Of a stretch of DNA of 64,000 bases, positions 1 to 7,668 are shown piece after piece. The notes beneath the pieces are model-generated. The model saw only the letters and a program-made list of their open reading frames with translations. It did not search any database and had not been told where the DNA came from. Position numbers and translations under genes: made by a program. The stretch lies in NCBI GenBank assembly GCA_021816865.1, contig JAKAWX010000004.1, positions 62,001 to 126,000 of the forward strand, given 5' to 3'. This DNA is from Thermoplasmata archaeon. Lineage in GTDB: Archaea; Thermoplasmatota; Thermoplasmata; Lutacidiplasmatales; UBA184. Position 1 is the first letter of the stretch. The number at the start of each line of letters is the position of its first letter.

Positions 1-1752
1 CGTCTCGGCGAAAGTGAGCGAGGCGCCCGAGCCGACGGTCAGGGTGGTGGTGGCCGAGGCGGACCGGCCCAAGGAATCTGTGACCGTCACGCCGATCGAG
101 TACGTTCCCCCGGCGGAGGGCGTGCACGGTAGGGACGCGGTATTGGCGCTCAGGCAGCCGGGCGGAAGCCCGGAGTAGGCGTACTGAAGACCTCCGGAGC
201 CGCCCGAGGCCGTGACCTCCAGTACAGCGGTGCCCCCGACGGAGACGGAGGCGGGGACCGCGATGAACGACGAGACGACCGGCGCTCCGGGGGTGAAGGT
301 AACGCCGACCGACACGGCCGAGCCGGCGACGCCGACCGTTCCCGACTCGGGCAGGACGGTATATCCCGACACGGGGCCGACCGTGAACGTATAGTTACCG
401 TTGGCCAACGAGAACGTGATCGAGGTCGACGACGAGGACCCCGCGACGCCCCCGAGCGTCACCGACCACGTCGTCCCGGGGGGGAGCCCCGTCTCTCGGA
501 ACGACACCGGGTACCACGGGGCGAAGAGAGCGACTTCGGTGAGGTTCGAGTTCATCGTGACCGTGGGCGAGGAGGTTGAACCCGTGTAGCTGCCGATTCC
601 GGTCCCCCGCCAGCCGGCGAACCCGTAGCCGCTCGCGGGGCTCTCCGACAATGTCACCGAGCTCCCCGCCGGGTAGGTTCCGGACGGCGGCAAGACGGAT
701 CCGCCCGCCGCCGGTGTCGCAGCGGTCGACAGCGTGTACGTGGCTCCCGAACCGCCGCACGACGGGTTGTTGAAGAACGCCTTCAGCGGCGGGTACGTTG
801 TCCACGAGTCATGATGGCCGGTGTGGCCGAGACCGAGCAGCCACTCGGTCGTCGTCAGAAGGGAGAAGAGCGAGTACGGCGCGGCCGACGTGTAGTGAGG
901 GGTCGCGCACGGTCCGACCGCCGCGGTGTAAACGATGCCGCCTCCGGTCGTATTCATGTACCCGCGCGTGTCGCTCAAGTTCGCCTCGTCGTACGTGATC
1001 AGAAAGGCGGTCGACCGGACCCAGGAAGCGCTGCTGTTGAGGATGGGGGAGAGGAAGCCTCGAAGCCACGCGTCTCCGCAGCTCACGAGCGTCTCCCACG
1101 CGGCGCCCGAGCACAGATTGTGGGCATCGTGCGTCTGGTTCGGCACGATAAGGGCGTAACTCGGCATCGTCCCGGCCGCGAGGTCCGTGGACAGGGGCCC
1201 GAACCCGACGTCGTGGCTGTCGCAATAGGACGCGGGGTTCCGGACGTCCTGGTACCACGCGAACGGATTGTGACCCGAGTTGTAGGGCGCGGTGTGCGAC
1301 GGCGAGATCGCGTCGCACGGCTTCGGCATCGACTCCTCGAACGACATCCACGATAGGCCCGCGGCCGCGGTGAGGTCGGCGAGGTTGGACGTGGAATACT
1401 CCTTCAGCGCTGTCCACGTGTTCCCGGAAGTGATCGCGAAGTAGTCCCCGTTCGAGCCGTGCTTGGGCGAGTAGGTCTGCGACGCGTACGCGTACTGGTT
1501 CGCGAGGTACCTTTGGTAGCTCCCGTTCTGAAGCACCCACGAGGCGTTCGCGTTCTCCATCATGATGACCACCACGTGCTGGACCGGGGTCGGAAACGTC
1601 GCGGCAGGGGCGAGCGCGGACGGGAGGGCGGGGGACTGGGAGGCGTACGGGAGCGCCCCGGCGTTGCCCAGGGCTAGAACGACGGTGCTCGTGACCGCGA
1701 GGAGGGCGATCGAGAAGACCCAGAAGAAGCGCCACCGATTGGTGGTCGCCAC
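1..1752 (-). CDS. Secreted/surface phosphoesterase (PF04185-like) with C-terminal InlB-type and GLPPGT-WSV/Ig-like surface domains; C-terminus beyond window edge
   Basis: Reverse-strand translation from GTG 1752: VATTNRWRFFWVFSIALLAV (TM/signal) ... TPVQHVVVIMMENANASW ... STAFLITYDEANLSDTRGYMNTTGG ... GYGFAGWRGTGIGSYTGSTSSPTVTMNSNLTEVALFAPWYPVSFRETGLPPGTTWSVTLGG ... YAYSGLPPGC. Open through position 1, so absent from the ORF track. Confidence 0.8.
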   Translation of the reverse strand, partial: MATTNRWRFFWVFSIALLAVTSTVVLALGNAGALPYASQSPALPSALAPAATFPTPVQHVVVIMMENANASWVLQNGSYQRYLANQYAYASQTYSPKHGSNGDYFAITSGNTWTALKEYSTSNLADLTAAAGLSWMSFEESMPKPCDAISPSHTAPYNSGHNPFAWYQDVRNPASYCDSHDVGFGPLSTDLAAGTMPSYALIVPNQTHDAHNLCSGAAWETLVSCGDAWLRGFLSPILNSSASWVRSTAFLITYDEANLSDTRGYMNTTGGGIVYTAAVGPCATPHYTSAAPYSLFSLLTTTEWLLGLGHTGHHDSWTTYPPLKAFFNNPSCGGSGATYTLSTAATPAAGGSVLPPSGTYPAGSSVTLSESPASGYGFAGWRGTGIGSYTGSTSSPTVTMNSNLTEVALFAPWYPVSFRETGLPPGTTWSVTLGGVAGSSSSTSITFSLANGNYTFTVGPVSGYTVLPESGTVGVAGSAVSVGVTFTPGAPVVSSFIAVPASVSVGGTAVLEVTASGGSGGLQYAYSGLPPGCLSANTASLPCTPSAGGTYSIGVTVTDSLGRSASATTTLTVGSGASLTFAET

Positions 1753-2039
1753 CGCTCTCGCGGCCCAAGGTCGACGTTGCCTCGGCGGCGGGCGAATCCG
1801 CCCCGGCGCGAACACACTCTTCCCCGCAGCGGGTGGATGCGCAACTTCCGGCGGTGTTTTAAGCGTTCCGCCATGGGCCGGATTCCGCGGGCCCGGCCCG
1901 GAGTCCCTTACCGGTTTGGGGTCGGGCTTCGCCGACTCGCTGCGTACGTAGGGAGGCGGAAAGCACGGCGCACCCGCCCTGCGCGACGGACCAAACGACC
2001 GACCGGAGGGACCGAACGTCGTTTGGGAGAGAGTTCAAT

Positions 2040-2075
2040 GGTTCCCGGGCGACGCCCGGGAACCCGAAAAGGGTT
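2040..2075. repeat. Perfect 11-bp inverted repeat (GGTTCCCGGGC-GAC-GCCCGGGAACC) overlapping a second 5-bp inverted repeat (AACCC-GAAAA-GGGTT), downstream of the thermosome gene
   Basis: 2040-2050 pairs perfectly with 2054-2064; 2061-2065 pairs with 2071-2075; the shared arm makes the structures mutually exclusive. Confidence 0.85.
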
Positions 2076-2100
2076 GACCGCTCGAGGGCCTGCGGGGCGT

Positions 2101-3774
2101 TCAGTCCTCGCCGAAGTCGCCGCCGCCCATACCGCCCATGCCGCCCATGCCTCCCATGCCGCCGCCACCACCGCCCGGTCCACCCGACGGCGGAGGGCTC
2201 GACTTCGAAGCGATGACGTCGTCGATCCGCAGGATCATGACGGCCGCGTCGGTCGCGCTCTCGATCGCCTGGCGTCCCACGCGGATCGGCTCGATGACGT
2301 GCAGCTCGCCCATGTCGCCGACCTTGCCGGCCATGACATTGACGCCCGCCCGCTTCTGGCCGCCCTTGTGGGCCTTGCGCAGCTCGATCAAGATGTCGAT
2401 CGGATCGAGTCCCGCGTTCTCGGCGAGGGTCCGCGGAATCGTTTCGAGCGCCTCGGAGAAGCTCTCGAAGGCGATCTGCTCGCGGCCGCCGATCTTCGCC
2501 GCCTCGTCGCGCAGGTGCATCGCGAGCTGCGCCGCGGTGGCGCCGCCCCCGAAGACGTACCGGCCGTCCTCGACCGCGACCGCGACCACGTTGAGCGCGT
2601 CGTCGAGCGACCGCTCGATCTCGTCGATCACGTGCTCGGTGCCGCCGCGGATCAAGATCGAGACCGCCTTCGCCTTCTTGGCGCCGGTCACGAACGTGAG
2701 CGCGTCCTCACCGATCTTGCGCTCCTCGACGAGCCCCGCGTGCCCGATGTCCTCGGGCGAGAGCTCGCTGACCTTGGAGACGATGTTCGCCCCGGTCGCC
2801 TTCGCGAGCTTCTCCATGTCCGACTTCTTCACGCGGCGGACCGCGTAGATCCCTTCCTTCGCGAGGAAGTGCTGGGCGAGGTCGTCGATCCCCTTCTGGC
2901 AGAGGACGACGTTCGCGCCGGACTTCTTCACCTGGTCGACCATCCGGCGCAGCATGTTCTCCTCCTCCTGGAGGAACGCGTTCAGCTGCGACGGGTCGTT
3001 GATCTCGATCTTCGCGTCGATCTCGGTCTTCTTGATCTCGAGCGCGGCGTCGAGGAGGGCGATCTTCGGGGTCTCGACGCGGGCGGGCATCCCCGAGTGG
3101 ACCTTCTCTTTGTCGACGATGACCCCTTCGATCAGCTGGGTGTCGCTCATCGAGCCTCCCTGCTTCTTGATCATCTGGATGTTGTCGAGGTCGACGCTGT
3201 AGGCGTTCCCCTTCTTCTCCGCGACGGCGGTGACCGCCTTCACCGCGATCTCGCCGAGCATGTCCCGGTTGAACGAGACGCCCTTCGACGACATCGACGT
3301 GACGGCGATCCGCACGAGGGTCTGGTGGTCCTCGATCGTCACGGGCTCCGAGATCTGCTTCAGGATCTCGAGGGCCTTCGTCGACGCGAGGCGGTACCCC
3401 TGGGAGATGATCGTCGGGTGGATGTTCTGCTCGATCAGGCTCTCGGCACGCTTCAGGAGCTCGCCCGCGAGCACGACCGCCGTGGTCGTCCCGTCGCCGG
3501 CTTCCTGGTCCTGGGTCTTCGCGACCTCGACCAGCATCTTCGCGGCCGGGTGCTCGACGTCCATCTCCTTGAGGATCGTGACCCCGTCGTTCGTGACGAC
3601 GACGTCCCCCATGGAGTCGACGAGCATCTTGTCGAGCCCGCGCGGGCCTAGCGTCGAGCGGACCGCGTCCGCGATCGCCTTGGCCGCCTGGATGTTGTTC
3701 GAGAGCGCTCCGCGCCCCTTCTCTCGCTTCGTCCCTTCCTTTAGCACCAGAATCGGTGTCTGTCCGGTCAGCAT
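2101..3774 (-). CDS. thsA: Thermosome (group II chaperonin) subunit
   Basis: [80 protein letters not shown]..., [16 protein letters not shown]-terminal [15 protein letters not shown] tail. Confidence 0.98.
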   Translation of the reverse strand: MLTGQTPILVLKEGTKREKGRGALSNNIQAAKAIADAVRSTLGPRGLDKMLVDSMGDVVVTNDGVTILKEMDVEHPAAKMLVEVAKTQDQEAGDGTTTAVVLAGELLKRAESLIEQNIHPTIISQGYRLASTKALEILKQISEPVTIEDHQTLVRIAVTSMSSKGVSFNRDMLGEIAVKAVTAVAEKKGNAYSVDLDNIQMIKKQGGSMSDTQLIEGVIVDKEKVHSGMPARVETPKIALLDAALEIKKTEIDAKIEINDPSQLNAFLQEEENMLRRMVDQVKKSGANVVLCQKGIDDLAQHFLAKEGIYAVRRVKKSDMEKLAKATGANIVSKVSELSPEDIGHAGLVEERKIGEDALTFVTGAKKAKAVSILIRGGTEHVIDEIERSLDDALNVVAVAVEDGRYVFGGGATAAQLAMHLRDEAAKIGGREQIAFESFSEALETIPRTLAENAGLDPIDILIELRKAHKGGQKRAGVNVMAGKVGDMGELHVIEPIRVGRQAIESATDAAVMILRIDDVIASKSSPPPSGGPGGGGGGMGGMGGMGGMGGGDFGED

Positions 3775-3785
3775 CGGTCGTTCCC

Positions 3786-3801
3786 CCGAGTTTCCACTCG
3801 G
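3786..3801 (-). promoter_or_regulatory. Hairpin CCGAGT-GGAA-ACTCGG in the thermosome 5' leader
   Basis: 6-bp perfect stem with a GNRA-type tetraloop 12 nt upstream of the ATG at 3774; an A/T-rich TATA-like element (TATTAAATA on the minus strand) lies at about 3829-3837. Confidence 0.7.
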
Positions 3802-3854
3802 TGTTCGTATTTGGTAGAAATGCGGTTCTATTTAATACTGACTCATCCCCCCGA

Positions 3855-3918
3855 GGGGGCGTCACCGCCGGGAAACGCCCCCGGGGTCCCCGCGTTGCCC
3901 TTCGGTAGCGCGAAGGGC
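3855..3918. repeat. Two intergenic inverted repeats between thermosome and MFS genes
   Basis: GGGGGCG (3855-3861)/CGCCCCC (3876-3882), and perfect GCCCTTCG (3897-3904)-GTAGCG-CGAAGGGC (3911-3918). Confidence 0.75.
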
Positions 3919-3971
3919 GAACTCCCTCGCGGAGAGGCCGACGCGCGTCCGCCGGGGCTCGCCCGACGAAC

Positions 3972-5348
3972 GTGGGTATCAAGAGGAGCCGGGAGCCTCG
4001 AGCCGAGGTGAACTCGCGCCCCCGCGGTGGAACCTCCCCGAGTCCCTACGCGCTCCTCGTCCGCAATCCCGCGTACCTGCGGGTCTTCGTGGCGGGCCTC
4101 GGGTCGGTCGCGGGGTCGGCGATCGCGGGCGTCTGCCTCGTCTGGATCGTCTACGCGTCGACCGACTCGCCGTTCGACGTCGCGCTGCTCGGCACCGCGG
4201 CCCTCGCCGGAGCGATCCCGTTCAGCGTCTTCGGGGGCGCGTGGGTCGACCGCTACGACCGCCGTCGCCTGATGATCGGCTCGGATTTCTCGCGAGCGCT
4301 CGCGCTCGGACTCGTCGCCGCGGACCTCGCCTTCCGGGAGTTCGACCTCCTTCCGATCCTCGCCGCCTACTTCGTCCTCGGAGCGTTCACGACCGTCTTC
4401 AACCCCGCGGAGCAGGCGATTGTCCCGTCGCTCGTGGAGGTCTCCGAGGTCGCGGCCGCGAACGGCCTCGTCCGCTCGAGCCGCTCCGCGCTCTCGTTCG
4501 TAGGGGCGTCCGTAGCCGGGGCGCTGATCGTCACGGTGGGACCGACCGCGGGCGTCGTGGCGAACGCGCTTACGTTCCTCCTCTCGGGGATCCTGCTCGT
4601 CGGGCTCCGGGTCCCCTCTCGGGCGGCCGCGGTCCAGGCGGCGACCCGGAAGCGGCCCGGCTACTTCACCGACATCGTCGAGGGATTCCGATGGCTCGTC
4701 CGGGCCCGGGGGTTCTTCCAGCTAACGATCTCGGCGACGTTCTTCAACTTCTGCTCGGCGATCGTCTCGACGTTCCTCGTGGTCTTCTCGGGCCTCGTCC
4801 TCCACGGCTCGGCGCTCGTCTTCGCGCTCCTCCTCGCGGTCGAGGTGGTCGGCACCGGCCTCGGCGCCCTCCTGGTCGGCCCGACGCGCGCGGTGCGCTG
4901 GGCGGGCCGGGCCTGGGTCGTGCCGTACGGGGTGGTCTCGGGGGCCGTGGTCCTCGTCCTCGCCCTCTTCCCGAGCGTGCCCGTCGCCTTCGGGGCCCTC
5001 TTCGCCCTGGGTCTCCTCGGGGGGTATGCCGGGACCGCGTGGCTCACCGCCGCCCAGCTCCTCGTCCCGTCAGAACTGCAGGGACGCTACTTCGGCATCG
5101 ACAACCTGGGCAGCGTCGCGATCCTACCGGTCGCCCAGATCGGGGGAGCCTTCCTCGTCGAAGGGGCCGGCATCCGCACGGCCTACCTCGCGACCGCGGT
5201 CGTCTGGGTCGTGGTCGGGCTCGTCTTTCTGGTCCCCCGCGCCCTCCGCGACCTCGGTCACCGGCCTCCGGAAGGTTCGGCTACTCTCCGTAGCGGCGCC
5301 GACGCATCTGGAAGGCCCGGATCGCCCGAAGGAACTCGAGACGGGTGA
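3972..5348 (+). CDS. MFS transporter
   Basis: Multi-TM ORF: YALLVRNPAYLRVFVAGLGSVAGSAIAGVCLVWIVYASTDSPFDVALLGTAALAGAIPFSVFGGAWVDRYDRRRLM. Confidence 0.85.
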   Translation: MGIKRSREPRAEVNSRPRGGTSPSPYALLVRNPAYLRVFVAGLGSVAGSAIAGVCLVWIVYASTDSPFDVALLGTAALAGAIPFSVFGGAWVDRYDRRRLMIGSDFSRALALGLVAADLAFREFDLLPILAAYFVLGAFTTVFNPAEQAIVPSLVEVSEVAAANGLVRSSRSALSFVGASVAGALIVTVGPTAGVVANALTFLLSGILLVGLRVPSRAAAVQAATRKRPGYFTDIVEGFRWLVRARGFFQLTISATFFNFCSAIVSTFLVVFSGLVLHGSALVFALLLAVEVVGTGLGALLVGPTRAVRWAGRAWVVPYGVVSGAVVLVLALFPSVPVAFGALFALGLLGGYAGTAWLTAAQLLVPSELQGRYFGIDNLGSVAILPVAQIGGAFLVEGAGIRTAYLATAVVWVVVGLVFLVPRALRDLGHRPPEGSATLRSGADASGRPGSPEGTRDG

Positions 5349-6096
5349 GCCCCGGCCAGAGGACGTCCGAGAAGTAGAGCTCGCTGTACGCCGACTGCCA
5401 GAGCAGGAAGTTCGACACGCGCTCCTCACCGCTCGTCCGGAAGATGAGGTCGGGGTCCGGAAGGTCCTTCGTGTAGAGGTGGCGGGCGACCGCCTCCGAA
5501 TCGATCGACTCCGGCGTGATCCGCCCGTCGCGCACCTCGCGCGCGAGCGCCCGGATCGCCTCGACGATCTCGTCGCGACCGCCGTACCCGAGCGCGACGT
5601 TGTAGCGGTAGTTCGAGTAAGTGGCGGTGGCGGATTCGGCGACGTCGATCGCCTCGCGGACCCGCGCAGGCAAGAGCGCTCGATTCCCGATCACGCGGAC
5701 GCGGATGCCGTGGCGGTGGACCCGCTCGTCGACCGCAATCTGCCGCAGGGCTCGATCGAAGAGGTCCATGAGCGCCTCGAGCTCCTCCTTCGGTCGGGAG
5801 AGGTTCTCGGTCGAGAGGGCGTACACGGTCAGGATCCGGATGTTGAGGTCGAGGCACCAATCGAGCAGCTCCTCGAGCGTGTCCCGGCCCTTGGCGTGCC
5901 CGTCCTTTACGTCGATCCCCTTCTCGCGGGCGAAGCGGCGGTTGCCGTCCATGATGATCGCGAGGTGGCGGGGCACCGGGTCGGCGCGCACGAGCTCGAG
6001 CAGTCGCTTCTCGGTAAGCCCCCGGAGCGCGTCGCCGACGGCGTGCGAGAGGTACGTCGACCCCCCTTCCTCCTTCGACGACTCCTCCTCGCCCAC
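5281..6096 (-). CDS. uppS: Cis-prenyl diphosphate synthase (undecaprenyl/polyprenyl diphosphate synthase)
   Basis: VPRHLAIIMDGNRRFAREKGIDVKDGHAKG ... LTVYALSTENLSRPKEELEALM ... ALGYGGRDEIVEA ... PDLIFRTSGEERVSNFLLWQSAYSELYFSDVLWP. Start GTG 6096 chosen because an AT box (CTATTAAC) lies about 25 nt upstream; the ORF track extends to 6132. Confidence 0.93.
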   Translation of the reverse strand: MGEEESSKEEGGSTYLSHAVGDALRGLTEKRLLELVRADPVPRHLAIIMDGNRRFAREKGIDVKDGHAKGRDTLEELLDWCLDLNIRILTVYALSTENLSRPKEELEALMDLFDRALRQIAVDERVHRHGIRVRVIGNRALLPARVREAIDVAESATATYSNYRYNVALGYGGRDEIVEAIRALAREVRDGRITPESIDSEAVARHLYTKDLPDPDLIFRTSGEERVSNFLLWQSAYSELYFSDVLWPGLTRLEFLRAIRAFQMRRRRYGE

Positions 6097-6162
6097 GACC
6101 CAAGAAGCGACGCCGAGAGTTAATAGGTCCACGGGGCCGGCGCTCGCGCCCGGCCGGGGAGG

Positions 6163-6266
6163 CGCCCTGGTCGGGAGTTCCGGGTCGGGGGGCGGACCCC
6201 CGACACCTTCGAACCCGAGTCGCAGGCTCGACAGACCTACATCCTAGACCACTAGACTACCAGGGC
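6163..6266 (-). tRNA. tRNA-Asp(GUC) with a 31-nt intron in the T-loop (position 59/60; intron 6177-6207)
   Basis: Acceptor GCCCTGG (6266-6260)/CCAGGGC (6170-6164); D-arm GTCT-AGTGGTCTA-GGAT; anticodon arm TAGGT-CTGTCGA-GCCTG; T-stem TCGGG/CCCGA. Removing the intron gives loop TTCGAAT and a 73-nt mature tRNA including discriminator G. Confidence 0.9.
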
Positions 6267-6485
6267 AACCCGCGGGGGCTACTCGCCCCCACCTATCAAC
6301 CTTGCGACCTACCGGGCCGAGCCGGGCGGCGCGGTTCGACGTGCTCCGCGCGCCGGCGCGCGGGCGGACGCGCGCGCGTTCGGCCGGCCGTGCTCCTCGG
6401 TGGCCGTCGACCCGGATTGCCAGTCGAGGCGGTCGTTTATGTAGCGCGTCGCCGGATTTTCCCCTCCGCGATCGGGGTGGGAACG

Positions 6486-6641
6486 ATGAGCGCAACCTCC
6501 GGATGGCTCGCCACGGTTCTGGCCGTTCTCGGCCTGGTGCTCGCCCTGCACCACCTCGGGGTCGACGTGTCCGCGACCCTCGGGACGGCGCTCCGCAGCA
6601 CCGAACACTTTCTCGGCCGGCCCCTGCTCTCCCTCCTCTAG
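6486..6641 (+). CDS. Small hydrophobic (single-TM) protein
   Basis: MSATSGWLATVLAVLGLVLALHHLGVDVSATLGTALRSTEHFLGRPLLSLL; A/T-rich element (GATTTTC) about 30 nt upstream. Confidence 0.5.
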   Translation: MSATSGWLATVLAVLGLVLALHHLGVDVSATLGTALRSTEHFLGRPLLSLL

Positions 6642-6664
6642 GAGGGGTGCGGGGGCGGGTCCCC

Positions 6665-7657
6665 CTACGACCGGCTTCCCCGCGCGAGCTCGTTCGCGAG
6701 GCCCGACGGTCGGACGACCCCGTTCGGAGTGACGAACGCGGTCACGTACCTCGCCGGCGTGACGTCGAACGCCGGGTTGCGCGCCCGACTGCGCTCGGGA
6801 GCGAGCCGGCGGCCGCCGATCCGGAGGACCTCCGACTCGCTGCGCTCCTCAACAGGGATCGACCGGCCGTTGGGGCGGCGCGCGTCGAACGTGCTCCACG
6901 GCGCCGCGACGTAGAACGGCACCCCGTTCTCGTGGGCCACGACCGCTTTCTCGTACGTCCCGATCTTGTTCGCGAAGTCGCCGTTGCGCGCGATCCGGTC
7001 GGCGCCGACGATGACGGCATCGACCTCCCCACGTGCGAGGTAGTGGCCGGCGGCATTGTCGGCGATTATCGCGTGCGGGATCCGCTCGCGCCCGAGCTCC
7101 CAGGCGGTGAGGCGGGCCCCCTGGAGGAGGGGGCGGGTCTCGTCGACCCAAACGAAGAGGTGCGCCCCCCGGTCGCGGGCGACGCGGATCGGCGCGAGCG
7201 CCGTCCCCCACTCCACGGTCGCGAGCGCTCCGGCGTTGCAGTGCGTCAGGACGCGCCGGGCCTTCGCGAGAAGCGGGGCGCCCGACGTGCCGATCCGGTG
7301 GCACTCGTCGACGACCCGCGCCCGGTAGGCGTGGGCCGCGGCGAGCGGGTCCTCGCCGACCTCCCACGCCGCCTTCACCGTGTCGATCCCGACGAAGAGG
7401 TCGTACGCCGTCGGGCGGGTGGCCCCGAGGAGACGCGCGGCGTCGGCCGGTGTCGAGCGTCCCGACCGCGCGGCGAGCGCCATGCCGTACGCCGCGGCCA
7501 CGCCGATCGACGGGGCGCCTCGAACGGCCATGGTCCGGATCGCGTTCGCGACCTCGCCGACGCGCGTGAGACGTCGCACGACCGTCGTCGCGGGCAGCCG
7601 GCGTTGGTCCAAGAGGAAGAGCGTTCCGTCACGGAACCAGAGGGCCCGTACCGCCAT
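6665..7657 (-). CDS. mtnA: eIF-2B alpha/MtnA-family isomerase (S-methyl-5-thioribose-1-phosphate isomerase-like)
   Basis: MAVRALWFRDGTLFLLDQRRLPATTVVRRLTRVGEVANAIRTMAVRGAPSIGVAAAYGMALAA ... RVLTHCNAGALATVEWGTALAPI ... DAVIVGADRIARNGDFANKIGTYEKAVVAHENGVPFYVAAP. Confidence 0.92.
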   Translation of the reverse strand: MAVRALWFRDGTLFLLDQRRLPATTVVRRLTRVGEVANAIRTMAVRGAPSIGVAAAYGMALAARSGRSTPADAARLLGATRPTAYDLFVGIDTVKAAWEVGEDPLAAAHAYRARVVDECHRIGTSGAPLLAKARRVLTHCNAGALATVEWGTALAPIRVARDRGAHLFVWVDETRPLLQGARLTAWELGRERIPHAIIADNAAGHYLARGEVDAVIVGADRIARNGDFANKIGTYEKAVVAHENGVPFYVAAPWSTFDARRPNGRSIPVEERSESEVLRIGGRRLAPERSRARNPAFDVTPARYVTAFVTPNGVVRPSGLANELARGSRS

Positions 7658-7668
7658 CGCCCGCCCCG

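Noticed and set aside
1777-3651. 624-aa plus-strand ORF opposite the thermosome gene
   Set aside because: Low-complexity R/D/L/V composition typical of antisense frames in GC-rich coding DNA; the minus strand is an unambiguous thermosome.
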